Numbered from the stretch's first letter, positions 35,340 to 46,979 are shown. The stretch: 64,000 nt of DNA from Haemaphysalis longicornis (GCA_013339765.2 CM023453.1:31528468-31592467); one strand, 5' to 3'. Notes: generated by a model not told the origin, from the letters alone. Made by a program: numbers and translations.

Positions 35340-35690
35340 GCACGTGCATGGCAAGCTGAAGACGCCTCACTTTTCCGACGATGCATTAAATACTAAAACT
35401 TCATCTAAGGCGAAAACCTTTGTGCCCTGTTGCGAAAAACCGCCGCCGCCGTTGTTGTTGTCCAGTCAACAAATCTCCCATCCCTTTTTAAAGAAAGCTG
35501 AGAAAAGCGTGAAAGCGAAGATTTTTCGTGGGCGAAGTAAAGGCATCTACGAACAATCTAAATGTACACAAACGCGTTATTTCTAAGATAAAGGTATACT
35601 ATTGTACACCTTCTTCATGATTGATGTCTGTATTGTCTTATCTAGAACCACTCCTTTTTCGCGATTTTCAACTGACCGTTTTAAAACGAT
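35340..35690 (+). repeat. Dispersed repeat family R2, copy 1
   Basis: Inverted relative to 40075-40420. Shared text: AAAGAAAGCTGAGAAAAGCG, GCATCTACGAACAATCTAAA, GTACACCTTCTTCATGATTG, and TAGAACCACTCCTTTTTCGC followed by GATTTTCAA. No coding motif. Confidence 0.72.
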
Positions 35691-37542
35691 AAAATCTCGG
35701 GGTCACGCATGTCGAGTCGTCTTAGAGGATAGTTGTCTTGTAATTTGTTTCGCGATACTTTTGATAACAAAAGAAATAGAGTCGTTTTCTATAAACATAC
35801 TCCCTCCGTAGATGGCTATGCTTCACTGCAGAACAGGCAATGTGGGAAAGCCAGTTTACAAAAACGAAGGTTACACCAATATTTTGAAAGTCGACTTCAC
35901 CTCTAAGCACAGTCGCATTGCTGGGAGGACAGCTCTCCAGAAGCACTTTAAGCCGTTTTATATCAAAATATGGAGACCCTAGGACCTTTTGTATCTTTTT
36001 ATGCAGGCTTTTCGGTCGCCAACCAGTCTATGGGCAAATGCATTAGTTTTTTGACACGACGCCATCCGTCCCACTAAGAAAGCTTTCGCTTAAAAGTGGC
36101 CCCATTTAAAGAGTAAATAAAAATTTCTCAGCGCACCTAAGTCTGCTTGCATTCTTTAAAGGCCAAAATCGAGCCATACCGTTCAACGCATTCATTACTT
36201 CTACGTGGTATTTCCGTCTCTTGATTCGCTTTCTTTAAGTCGTCTTTGAGCACCAATTACTTCAGTAAGCAAACTGATACACGCCACAGCTTCCCTAGAA
36301 TCAGGGCGTTCCGCAGGGGGTGAGTGTGCGCCTGTGCTACTCACGCGCCATTGCACTTACGTGTCACGCGGTACGCTCTATTAATTGCAGAGCACTTTAT
36401 CGTCTCGCCTTGTCGTCGTAGCTCGCTAACGGCCGATGCGACTGCCGGAATCAGGCGACGCAGCGAGATAACGGACCCAAGTAGAGCCTCATGTACCGTC
36501 GTCAGGGTGTCACGCTGAGGCTTCGAAAACCCCGCGGTTTAAATAGTCATAACCATTCGAACCTCGTGAACCGCTGGCGCTTGTCATACATCTCCCCGTT
36601 GTTTAGCGCAAAGAAAACTGCAGGTACATTTCAGGCAAAATCTGTGTATATAACCGGCAGCCCCCGCGTTCATTTAGTTAGGAACGCTCGTTGGGTTGAT
36701 TTTTACGATAGTAGGCGAAACAATCGGCCCCGCAAGAAAACAATGGCGCATTCGAAATGGCGGAAAACAGCTCCAGCATACGAAATTAAAGCAAGCACAA
36801 AAAGAACAGAACTCCCGCTGGCGCGGTTTAAGGCAGGGGGTGCGCGAGCACTGCGAAGACGGCAAATTTGAAATGCGTTGAGTGGCACCAGTGAGCGGAT
36901 AACGGCGCTGCAGCCCATTCTGGCGAATCACTGCTCTGCACTTCCGACAGCTTTCACGTTGAGTGGAACGGCTTTAATTTTTTTTTATAATTTCTTGGTT
37001 TCCAATCGATATTTTTGTGAAGCGGGCACGCCAGCCCTCGAAAACTACGATTCCTGACCACTCTCTCCCAAGTGCATAGGTTCCGCGAGGACAACCAGAA
37101 CAACGAGAAAGTGCTTTCACAGCGGAGCTGTTTAGGTCGAGCAATATCCGTCCATCGCACAAAGAAAAAAACCTCGAAGTGTGAGGGAAAGTAGCGAGGA
37201 GGCAAGGAGCCCACTAGCAGGTGTTGGGAGTGAGTGCACGCACGAAGAAAAAAAAATCCCGGGCCATTTCCACTAGTGCGAAACCTGGGGAAGAGCGAAT
37301 CATTCAGTGTATAAGTGTATTCTTGGCACCTTGGTGTTTTTGCCAACGGAGATGAAACTACTGGAGGGTAGAGGTATGCAGTTTTGCTGTAAAGGTCTTT
37401 GAAGCACGAAGCATTCTAGCGCGAGGCGAAAACGAGTGTCCCGGTGCTTTAGTACCGTGACTACGTGAGACGACGGTTACAACGACGACGACATGAGACG
37501 CCGACAACCCGAGTCCCTAAGGGGTTTCGCCCCTAAACAGGA
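35691..37542. other. No gene recognised
   Basis: Frames to 130 codons (36491-36871 plus, 36954-37346 minus) lack recognisable domains. Confidence 0.35.
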
Positions 37543-37800
37543 AAAATTACACCATCTTCCCGTAGGGGAACCCTGAGTAGTATGCAAAGCAGCCATGGGG
37601 TCGATTCAAGTGCCCATTAGTTTTCAGTTCGTCGTTTCCGTTAGGTTGAGGTACGTAGCTACCGTTATATTTACAGTTTGGTTTCCATGGTAACTACCAC
37701 ACTTTTCACTTACCGGAACTACGAAATGGGAACTCGCGTTGAGCCCATGGCTGTTTCGCATACTACTCAGGGTTCCCCTACGGGAAGATGGTGTAATTTT
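37543..37800. mobile_element. Foldback element with about 78-bp inverted arms
   Basis: Left arm 37543-37620 (AAAATTACACCATCTTCCCG, GTATGCAAAGCAGCCATGG) faces right arm 37724-37800 (ends CGGGAAGATGGTGTAATTTT) with only a handful of mismatches. The spacer is about 103 bp. No coding content; no target duplication resolved. Confidence 0.85.
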
Positions 37801-37814
37801 ATTAGATGCGACGG

Positions 37815-38020
37815 GGCTATGTCCCTCCCCTGTCGTTGTTGCGCCGTCCACACCCCCACTGCGCATGCTCGGCTTGCTGAACGCCCGGTGGTGTCTTACC
37901 CTTTAATGGCTCCTGGAGCGACAGTGTTACCGGTGTCTTCCTGGGCCGGCCCGAGATTAGCCGAGCATGCGCAGTGGGGGTGTTGACGGCGCAACAACGA
38001 CAAGGGACGGACATAGCCCC
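37815..38020. mobile_element. Second inverted-repeat unit, about 62-bp arms
   Basis: 37815-37876 (GGGGCTATGTCCCTCCCCTG to GCGCATGCTCGGCT) faces 37959-38020 (AGCCGAGCATGCGCAGTGGG to GGACATAGCCCC) with about four mismatches. The spacer holds the first AGCGACAGTGTTACCGGTG unit. Confidence 0.85.
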
Positions 38021-38258
38021 TTAAAGGGCTCCTAGAGCGGCAGTGTTGCCGGTGTCTTCCTGGGCCGGCACGAGACGAGCACGCTCCCCCTTAAAGGGCT
38101 CCCATCCCCAGGTGGTCAAAATTAATCTGGAGCCCTCCACTACGGCGCACCTCATCGCCTGCGTTGCGTCGGCGCGTTAAACCCTACAATCAATCAATCA
38201 GTCAATCTTAAAGGGCTCCCGGAGCGGCAGTGTTGCCGGTGTCTTCATGGGCCGGCGG
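37900..38258 (+). repeat. Three copies of a 50-bp unit, the third split by a SINE
   Basis: Units at about 37902-37951, 38021-38071 and 38207-38258 read TTAAAGGGCTCC, AGCGGCAGTGTTGCCGGTGT, CTTCCTGGGCCGGC with few changes. The start of the third unit is duplicated around the Ruka fragment at 38104-38206. Confidence 0.88.
38104..38206 (+). mobile_element. 5'-truncated Ruka-type SINE with perfect 14-bp TSD
   Basis: Only the last 100 bp of the SINE: CCCCAGGTGGTCAAAATTAA, GGAGCCCTCCACTACGGCGC, GCGTTAAACCCTACAATC and a short tail. Exact CTTAAAGGGCTCCC at 38090-38103 and 38207-38220 flanks it. Confidence 0.96.
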
Positions 38259-38324
38259 ATGGACGGACGACGGACGACGGAGCCGAGAGCAAAAGATGCT
38301 TTGCATGTAAAATGTGGTTGGCGG

Positions 38325-38552
38325 ATCTTGAAAATCGAACCCGAGACCTTTAACACCGTGAAACCGGCAACGTAACCACTGGGTCCCACCAAAGGCGCGC
38401 GGGGTGCGGGGTAAGCAGCGAAAGGAAACAATAACATGTGCAGCCAAATATAAAGAAAGACAAACGTTTCCCGTGGTCGGAATCGAACCTCAGTCCCGCG
38501 TGTTATGAAACCGGCGTCTATCCGATTGAGCTGCATCCCGGGAGCACAGCAT
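38325..38552 (-). repeat. Two tRNA-like modules in tandem
   Basis: Minus strand, first module 38552-38472: AGCTCAATCGGATAGACGCC, GGTTTCATAACACGC (CAT at the anticodon position, so tRNA-Met-like), GAGGTTCGATTCC. Second module 38402-38330: ACCCAGTGGTTACGTTGCC, GGTCTCGGGTTCGATTTTC. Neither has matching acceptor ends. They may form the head of a dimeric SINE. Confidence 0.55.
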
Positions 38553-38582
38553 TTCATTTTGGTTCGCAGCACGGGCGTTAGC

Positions 38583-38716
38583 ATTGGACTTGGACGCGGG
38601 TTCTAGCCCGTGTTAACGCGATCCACTTTGAGAGAGATGTGAAAGCCTGCGGACGAAACGATCCTGGCCTGCCACTAAAGAAGAACTTTTATTGGCAAGT
38701 TCCTCAGTGAGATGTG
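38583..38716 (+). repeat. Dispersed repeat family R3, copy 1
   Basis: Matches 41785-41905: GGTTCTAGCCCGTGTTAACG, CACTTTGAGAGAGATGTGAA, AGCCTGCGGAC, CGATCCTGGCCTGCCA, AAGAACTTT, GGCAAGTTC. About 120 bp, same strand. Confidence 0.75.
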
Positions 38717-39518
38717 TGTGGGTTTGTTTAATATGGTTCACGGCTACTATCGTACTGTATGATCAATAACGCCCTTGTAGTGGTTCTTCTGTTTGTGTGT
38801 TTTTTGTCAATATCGTCGCGTGTGTTACACATTTAGAAGCTGCGTGAGCATCGACTGCATTGAAGGACGTGGAACGAGCGGCAAACTGGCGCCACGCCGT
38901 TACTCTGAGAAAGAAACAACATTCGAATAGTCGTTATCAGGATCCGCAATCAGTACAAATTTAGCTTAGCTTTCTTGACGGGTGTGTGTCCCATAGAGAG
39001 CACTTTCTCCTTTTTGTCTTTTTTTTTCTCCTGGCTGCAACCTTTGCCCCTCGTAAAGTGAGGGGGTAGGCAGAAAGAAAAAAAGAAAAAAATCGGCAGT
39101 TTTTTTGTACTATCCGCCTTCAACGCATCAAGTAGCACTTATTTTACAGCACGAACTGTATAAGCGACATTTTCCGTGAAGAAGCGGCGATACAGTCGAG
39201 GAGAACTGAAAACAGGTGCAGTTGGTATATAAATACCTGAGGGTCAGCCGCCGCTTACTCAAAATTCAACGTTTATTCGCCGTTTCAAAGTGTTGCCAAA
39301 GTGTTGCCAAGTCAATGCGCCTTGCATAGGTGTTGTATGAAAGCTCTGTGGATGAGCGTGCCATGGTTGGCTCCTTGGTGAGGAGTCAGTCGTGAGGACA
39401 CGGGGACGACGACGCGTGTGAGCGTACCAAGCAATAGAATGGGTAATCGCCACTCCCCCTCCACGTGTCTTCACGAACAGTGGCCCAGAGATGGAGCAGA
39501 TAATATCCGTTCTTTTCA
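38717..39518. other. No gene recognised
   Basis: No domain. GTGTTGCCAA is directly repeated at 39289-39310. Confidence 0.35.
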
Positions 39519-39790
39519 CACTGTAAAATTATTTACACCGCTTTTTGTCTACAACTAACATCCTTACACCCTATCAAAAAACAAAGAAAAACGCCCTTTG
39601 CTAGGATGCAATTAACAATAAAACACCCTTTAAAAGAGTATATTCTTGCACTTGTGCTAGGGTGTAAGGGGGTTATAAACGACAAAACACCCTTCAGGGT
39701 GTTTTTATTTGCTTTTATTTCGGTCGGGTTTAAGTGTGTTAGTTATAGACAGTGATTTACACCATTAAGGGTGTAAATCATTTTTCGGTG
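39519..39790. mobile_element. MITE-like element with TTTACACC ends
   Basis: CACTGTAAAATTATTTACACC at the left matches the complement of the right end (GGTGTAAATCATTTTTCGGTG) at about 18 of 21 positions. The interior is studded with ACACCCT/AGGGTGT words on both strands. 272 bp, no frame. Confidence 0.7.
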
Positions 39791-40074
39791 CACCCCGGCG
39801 ACACACACAGGCCGCGCATGCGAAAGTTACGAAAGGAAAGGACCTGTGCCGGAGCTTGGGAATCCGACCCGCGACTCCAGTTGTGTAACTGACCCCAAAA
39901 ATGTGGCAAAACGGGAAATTCATTAAAGCGAAACCTTTCTCACTGGGACCGATGACGTCCTGGCAAAGCAACAAATGCATTTCCCCTTAGACCGGATGGT
40001 CGACCGAAAAGCTCTGATAAAATCTCTTCAGCAGACACACGGCACGTGCGTGAAACCGGGTTTCCATTGAGCCG
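39791..40074 (-). repeat. Possible tRNA-like remnant at 39845-39895, else nothing
   Basis: GGGAATCCGACCCGCGACTCC resembles the complement of a B-box in a SINE head. The A-box is not convincing. Confidence 0.3.
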
Positions 40075-40420
40075 AAACGGTTACTTGAAAATCGCGAAAA
40101 AGGAGCGGTTCTAGAGAAGACGGTACACGCATCGATCATGAAGAAAGAGTACAATATGGTGTACCTTCATCTCGTAAACCAGGTATCGGTATACGTTTAG
40201 ATCGTTCGTAGATGCGTTTACATAGTGCGCGAAGAATCGTCGCGCGGGTTCGTTTTTCGTTTGCGATTTGGGTCTTTGGAGGTTTGACCATCGATTGGAG
40301 GAACTTTCGGCGAAGGCTTCGACTCATTTTTGATGTCAGAACGTTTTCGCGCTTCTCTCAACTTTCTTTGGGAAGAATGGTAAAGTTTTTGATCACCACT
40401 TGCCCTAAGCAGTCCTTTAA
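40075..40420 (-). repeat. Dispersed repeat family R2, copy 2
   Basis: Reverse-complement relative of 35340-35690. Minus-strand landmarks: AAAGAAAGTTGAGAGAAGCG, GCATCTACGAACGATCTAAA, TCTTTCTTCATGATCGATG, and TAGAACCGCTCCTTTTTCGC followed by GATTTTCAA. Confidence 0.72.
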
Positions 40421-41780
40421 ATGCTTAGCATGGGAAGATACGTGTCGGCGAAGAAAACGGTGGAAAAATTACATTCGTTTCATTTAGGTGATATATAAAT
40501 TCAGCGCCCGTCCATGGTCTGTGAAGAAGGATGAGCAGCGAAGCTGGGCGCCGTACAAGGAGTGCAGAAACCAAACGCGTTTGTTTGTAACTTGTGACTG
40601 AGCATATACTTCCTAGTTAACTAGCTGAATGAAACTTGGAAGGACTAGAGGTTTTGTCCAGCGGACAAGCACAGGCTGTCCGTTCCCCATCCGTAAAAGG
40701 TATTGTATTGAGAGCAGACGGTAATTCCGCAATATTTACAACTACACTGTGAACTAATTAATTTTTAAACGTATATAAAACTCGTCGTAATGTTAGAGGT
40801 ATATCTCAGCGCCTAATTGTCATATAATTTGTTCCGGGGTAGTTTCGATTAAGCAATAGCCGTTTTCTGTAACCTTTCTCTCTCTCGTAGGTGGCCATTA
40901 CTCTTAAAAAAAGGTGAAATTCACTAACGGAGCACTAACAAGTTACTTGTCCCAGTATAAACTAGGTACTTAGTAACTGGAGGTAGTAAATGCAACACTG
41001 GGTTACTAACTGAAGCAGGCAGTAAGCACCACTACCTTCACCAGTAAAGTCTTAGCGATAAACCCTTCTGAGCTACATGCGTTTACTAACTGGTCATGCA
41101 AAACCTAGTCATAAGCACCACCTTAATCTAGCGTATACACCCAGTTAATTTCCTAACCATGCAGTTGATAGTGGCACATGTAGCCTACGTACCGTACCGC
41201 GGGGTAGTAAGGTTCGTAAGGAGTTAGTAAATACGGTCGTTACTACCTTTTGCGATTTTGTTTATTAAGAGAGATATATTTTAAGCAGACGGTAATTGTG
41301 TAGCGTAGTAGAGTTTACAACTCCACTGTGAACTATCTACCTATGACAAGTAAATGAAACTTGGCATGATGACAGAGTCGTCTTAGCAGCCAAATTCAGT
41401 GTGATTTTTTTATCAGCAGGGTTGTTTAAGCTTTTAGTTCTGCCGCGGAGCGTTACCAGAAAACTCAGCCCAGTCCAGCGCACGGGAGCGTGCGTCTCAT
41501 GAGCAGCGTGGACGACGTAGGGTTTGCGCGTAAGCTTGCGCCACGGGAGGAGCTCGCAAAGAATACCGGGAAAAAATATCGAGCATACGTGAGCGTGCGC
41601 CTCGTGAGGAGCTCCCGGCGTCGGCCAGCTCGACCTTCGAGAGCACTCTGAGCAGCGTTCGTAGTGTGATATCAGGCGTGCTGTTCTTCTCGACAGTTCA
41701 CGTGCGTTTGCGCCAGAAGTGGGGTAGCACAGACGCCGAATTCGTGCTATACCGACGCCGAGTTCGCGAAGCCGGTTGCT
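40421..41780. other. No gene recognised; TAGTAAC-rich repeat 40913-41255
   Basis: 40913-41255 carries many ACTAAC/TTAGTAA words on both strands. Its ends (AAAGGTGAAATTCACTAACGG and the complement of TTACTACCTTTT) are loosely inverted, suggesting a decayed MITE. TTTAAGCAGACGGTAAT and GAGAGCAGACGGTAATTCCG (40715 and 41285) are a direct repeat. A 234-codon minus frame (41337-42041) shows no domain. Confidence 0.4.
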
Positions 41781-41784
41781 ACGC

Positions 41785-41905
41785 GTTCTAGCGCGTGCTA
41801 ACGCAGTACACTTTTGGAGAGACGTAAAAGCCTGCGGACTGTTTAAAGCGATCCGGGCGTGCCAGTCATGAAGAACTTTCAGCGGCAAGTTCGGAAATAC
41901 ATGTG
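41785..41905 (+). repeat. Dispersed repeat family R3, copy 2
   Basis: Matches 38583-38716 as described there. Upstream, CGTGCGTCTCATGAG and CGTGCGCCTCGTGAG (41489, 41593) are another small direct repeat. Confidence 0.72.
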
Positions 41906-43794
41906 AAGTGCAACAGCCGGGTCTCCGACGAAGGGAGAGGAGCCGCCAGCTCTGCTGTTTCTCCACCTTTGCACCACTTGTGCAAACTGCACCTTTTTTC
42001 CCCCAAGAGATGCCTACAATATATTGAGAGCTACAGAGCATTTTGCAATAGATTCGGAGCGAGTACGTGCTTTTCTCTGTCGACGCGGCCTGATAGACGC
42101 ACGAAATTTCGGCCAGAGCCTAGCGCTAGCCCGATTCGCTCTAAAAACCATCACGTATGTATTCTTCTTAAGGAGCCTGCGGGCGCCCGCTCAGGCGACG
42201 CAAGCCTGCTCCCCGTCGGGCGAGGGTGCAGGGTGCATCTGTCGGTGGAGACCGAGGGCGAAACTCTCCGCGAAGACGCTTTCCGTCATTAAACACCTCG
42301 CGAATCACCGTCAGACTGCGTACGGAGGTCACGAAGAGGCGGACGTTGCGCGCACGCGCTCCTCCTTGCTTCGTGTAGAGAGCGCGGCTCCCCACCTTGG
42401 GAAGGGAGGACCGCACGCGCTCGGGAGCGCTACGTGCCGGGACCCCTTCCCGATCCAGGACCCATTGTGGTCGCCATAGCTGGGATGGTTCCCATAGCAC
42501 CGCTCGCATGTCTGGCATAGCTGTTACGGGGCGGATTAAGGACGCTCACAGGCGCTACGCTATCGGCCTGTCTTCGTTTCTTTTTTTTCGTGTTCTTTAA
42601 AATCTGCATACGAATGTTCAAGGCCGTCTACAATGTTGCAGCCGCAGGAAAAAAGATTAAAAAAAAAAAACATGCGCGCAGGAACCGTTATAGCTTGCTG
42701 GTCATCGATGTGCTCGTCATCGATGGAAAAAGAAATATCTAGATGGCTGTTTCAAGACGTGGACCGTATTTAGCGTAAGCTGTTCTTTTTTTATTTTTGC
42801 AGTCATTGTTTATCTAATTATTGTATTATTTGTCTGGCCGTCTATCTTGTTGTTTATCTCACGCTCACGATAACGCGTAAAAAATAACTTTGTTAATTAT
42901 ACTGAGGAGATTATACCTTCCTTCGGTTACCTTATACCTTATTATTATACCTTCCTTATTAACCTTATTACCTTATTATTATATTATTACCTTATTATTA
43001 CGTTATTATATTATTACCTTATTATTATGTTACCTTATTATTATACCTTCCTTTAAACCAAGCATCCATAATTCTGTTAATAAAGGAACACTGCAAGTAT
43101 CACTTTTGTATTGATTTTCGGCCTTATATTTGCGTAATGTCTTGTTCTTGTTCAACAATGTTGGCAAGTATGAACATTGACACCGGACTTCGACGTTCAG
43201 ATTTGGCTGTCAGTATATAGACTACTGCGCAGATTTTATGTCGCTTTGGCCAGGTGGCTGAATCGAGTCACAGACAGACATACAGACCAAAATATCTGCG
43301 TTCTAGTAGCCCAAGAAAGACTATGGTCTTCAAAAGTTGGAGTTGTGCAAGCCGGGGATCGCGCGCGCCAGGAAAGGAACACACCAGTGTGGGGAGAGGG
43401 CGGAGGAGGGTTCTGGGAGAGGGCGACGCAGCGCGCGCTTGAAAACGGCGATGGCTAGCGAGTGGGACGAGGTTCCGAGATTGTTGTCCTTTGGGCTAAT
43501 CATGTGGTTACTGGGGTGGCTGCTAAGACACAACAGCAAGTTCAACAGCAGGTTCAACTAGGCTTTCGCCTTCCCAATCTTGGAGATTTCTAAGCATCCC
43601 TCGAAATATTTTTCTACGACGACTTTCTGGTGACGACGGGGATTCCGCACAAGGAGACAAGTGGTGCTCCCGTCCTAGAAATTTAGCAGCTAGATAAACT
43701 CGCACTTGACCTGGCAACTTTCCGACAAATGCCACAAATGTAAAGAAAGGGCAGACCTAGCACGTATGCTATAGGCTTGCCCGCAGGCGGCTAC
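41906..43794. other. No gene recognised; ACCTTATTATT repeats 42930-43050
   Basis: 42930-43050 is a degenerate array of TTACCTTATTATTAT. Frames of 116-151 codons at 42024-42518 and 43177-43458 have no recognised domain. Confidence 0.4.
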
Positions 43795-43965
43795 ACCGGC
43801 GGGCAGAATCACTCTGGCGGAGCAATCGGAGACCGTGTTGCTCAGCTCCAACCCAGCGGATCAGGTCTGGGCCATCCAGCTGGTCGAGTACGCTGCTGGA
43901 GCCAAAGGCCGACGTCTAGGATCACCAGCTTCTCCCAATAAAGTTATTTCTCTCTCTTGAACTTT
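43795..43965 (+). pseudogene. LINE ORF2 C-terminal end
   Basis: The plus-strand frame reads LSSNPADQVWAIQLVEYAAG, then a run through AAAGGCCG to CCAATAAAGTTATTTCTCTC. The SSNP..Q.WA.Q pattern is the terminal segment of tick I-type LINE proteins, and the AATAAA plus (TC)n end matches the other LINE tails here. Truncated, non-functional. Confidence 0.65.
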
Positions 43966-45061
43966 AGGACGCATTAGAATTCCCACCCGTCTACTCAGGT
44001 CGACAATATTCCCCTAATTTAATTTGCAACAGTCGCATCGTTAATCACTCCAAGATATCAGCGTGTGTCCTCGTTGATAACTGTGAATTTAGTGTTTGCC
44101 CCAGAGCACTGCACATGCGCACGTCTTCTTTAAACCCCGGTATCTACGGCTTCGTCGTCCGTTAGCCAACATTTAAGCTTTGCTAGTGCTTGGGGGAACG
44201 CGTGCCTCTTAGTCTAACCACCTCTCCCAGAAGGAGCTATCGAGCCGTTAACGAACACGCCAGAGCCTGTTCTATGCGTCCACATGGGTATACGCGAGGC
44301 AAAGCAAAATAACAATGGCGAAAGAATCTCGGGCAGCGAGAACGAACGCAAACGCGCAAAGAGAGCGACAGCGTCGATGACGGCGGGGTGGAGCGGGCAA
44401 GAGAGGGGAGGGGGATTATGCAAGACGTTCGTAGCGTTCCGCAAATAAAGGCACAGCACCCCTGAGCCCTCCCCTGCAACGCGCCCGTGACAGCTCCTTG
44501 TTTGTTGACGACCCACCGCTGGTTGAGTTTTGTTACGCAAGAGGGAAGGGGAGGGAGGCGGAGAGAACGATGAGAGAGAGGGGGAGGATCGGGCTCAGGG
44601 TCGCCCTTCTTCCCCATTAACTTTCTCCGTCATATCTGGGCAAGCCCTCGCACTTTCTCCGCTCCTCGCCCATTGAGAGCGATGCAGTGGAAGAAGAAAG
44701 TATGCAGACCCAAAACGATTTCCGGTGTCGGGAAGCCGAGTCACCTTCTTGGGGTCGCCGAGCGTTGCGTCGGGAGGAGGCGACCCGAGAGAGCGCGCAA
44801 GGTCATGGTCAAGGTCACTGCCGCCACCGCCCTGCCAGGCCAGCCTACCGATCTGACTGACCTACTGACTTCGCCTGGTTCGAGGCTACTACGCGCAACC
44901 CACCTGACAGATGCAATGCGCGCGCCCGTGAGCTTGCCTCTGCCTGGGCGTGGTTGCGTTACACGTGGGAGGAGGGGGAGGGCGTCGTTCTGCCGTTACG
45001 AACGCGCAGCCCCTGTCTTCGTCTCGCTCTCAGTTATACACACCTCGGAAGGCATTTGGAT
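43966..45061. other. No gene recognised
   Basis: Frames to 156 codons (44237-44617 minus, 44673-45143 plus) lack family motifs. The plus frame runs into the left TIR of the next element, which argues against it being a host exon. Confidence 0.35.
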
Positions 45062-45064
45062 TAG

Positions 45065-46730
45065 GGGCCCTATTCTCGACTGCACAAATTGCCGGCATTT
45101 CGCCCATGTTTTTTTTCGTAAGCACGACGTAAGCAATCAGTGACGTCCTGCACCTATAGCTATGACGACATGCAGTGTAATTTGACGAGTCACTCATAAA
45201 GATCGCTACCAAGGTATCAAATATTGTGCAAGAAAGATATAAAAACACGTGGAATATACTATAAAAATTAAATTGGCCTAATTTCAAAATTGTAAATTAT
45301 GTGGCCCAAGCTCAGAACAAAAGTCCGCTACCGCGCCAAGTACACAACAGTTTTTATTTCCTTTTCTTTCCTGCCCAGCTCTTCCTTGGGCCTTTTCTTC
45401 CCCCATCCTTAACCCACAGCAGAGAAGCATGTAGGCGTCTGTAAATGCCGGCAAATCTCTCTGCTTTTCCAATAAAGAGCCTTCTCTCTACTATAAAAAT
45501 TAAGACGGTAGCTGAGGCTGACAAGAAAAACACATTTCTGGAGGTCAAATTTGGCGCCAACACCACAAGGCGATCGAGTAACGTTGATCCAAAACCGAGC
45601 GAAAGGCGGATGTTGAGCTAAAGAACATCACACAATTTTTTTCCCGTATCTATTTATTTCTTTCAATCGCTTTTATTAACATAGCTGGGCTCTCTGCTTC
45701 AATGCAAGCTTTGTTGCGTTATCACCTTCCCTGCCGCCACCGCCGCCACGCCATCGTCTGCTGCTATGTTACAAGTTTATGGCGTGATCACAGAAAAAGA
45801 CGGCCGCGACCATCGCTTCTATGACACATAAGAGCAGCGAAGCGCTACGCCTGATAACCGCGGAGTGCACCAATGTCGCCGATTCACTCATTCGTCAAGC
45901 TCGACTGCACTCAGCGCTGTAATGAACTAAATAGTCACTTTTCATTGTTATTTTTCTCTTGAGTTCGATCATGTGATTTAACAGCTTACTAGGACAAGTA
46001 TGGACAAATGCCATGCATTGGGTTCTCTTTGTCATGGAGAGGCTTGTACTGCCCTCTTATGTTGCGGTTACGCCAAACAAATAATTTTTATTTCATTGCC
46101 CAACATAAAAGCAAAATACTGCATGTTATTTGTATGTTCCATGATCGCTGACTTGGAAGCAGTTGAAACTATAATTTGTTTCGGTAGGAAACATGCTTTA
46201 AACAGCGCGCATGCGAAACTGCGCCTGCTGCAAATTGCCGCACATTTCGCGGCGCCGTAAGCCGGGGCAATTTTTCGCCCTATTTTGCTTGTTTGCGACA
46301 AAAACAGCCGCCATTTTTAAGCTGTTACGTAGCATTACGTCACTTTTACGCCTGCTGAAGTTGCCAACACATGACGTAATCGTTCCCGCCAACTGTTTAA
46401 ATTACGTCACGCCTTCTCAGCCAATCACAGAGGGGGTGTGTATTACAAGCAGTATTGTTGTTGAATAGCAAAGACAGGCTTACGTTGTCATGTCCGCTGC
46501 ATTTAGTCTGGTTTTTCATTGCCGGCCAATAATTATGCGCCTTTAGTAACGAGAAATAAGGCAAACTTTAGAACTGGTGTCCGTAGACGACATGAAACGT
46601 CAAAATGACGACAGCACACACAACAGCTTTGTCAACCGGACGCACGTGACCAAAATTGAAAGCCAATCAGAAAAGACTTCCGGAAAATTGCCTGAATTGC
46701 CGGCAATTTGTGCAGTCGAGAATAGGGCCC
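45065..46730. mobile_element. Harbinger-like non-autonomous transposon, 33-bp perfect TIRs
   Basis: Left TIR 45065-45097 starts GGGCCCTATTCTCGACTGCA and ends TTGCCGGCA. The right TIR 46698-46730 is its exact complement. TAG lies on both sides (45062-45064, 46731-46733). A GGGCC start and a 3-bp duplication fit PIF/Harbinger, though TAG is not the usual TWA. No frame longer than 86 codons and no DDE motif were seen, so it is a 1.67-kb deletion derivative. It holds the LINE tail at 45271-45489. Confidence 0.85.
45271..45489 (+). mobile_element. LINE 3' end inserted in the Harbinger-like element, 14-bp TSD
   Basis: 219 bp between perfect copies of ACTATAAAAATTAA at 45257-45270 and 45490-45503. 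Ends CCAATAAAGAGCCTTCTCTCT, the AATAAA plus (TC)n style of other LINE tails here. No conserved coding part. The insertion is younger than its host element. Confidence 0.9.
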
Positions 46731-46894
46731 TAGGTAGCAGCGACTCGTGTGGAATGGCGTTAGCGAAGCGCGGTAAATGGCCAACGTTAATTTCTTGTCG
46801 CTTCGTTGGTGCGAGTGCTTTCGCGAGCGAAATTCCGCCAGTTTGAAAAAGAAAGTTACACGAACGTTATTCTTCCCGCCGCTTGCCTTCCGAA

Positions 46895-46895
46895 C

Positions 46896-46979
<84 letters not shown>

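Noticed and set aside
41337..42041. 234-codon minus-strand frame
   Set aside because: Crosses dispersed repeat R3 and has no recognisable motif; likely chance.
44673..45143. 156-codon plus-strand frame
   Set aside because: Runs through the left TIR of the Harbinger-like element, so it is not a host exon as drawn, and no motif is present.
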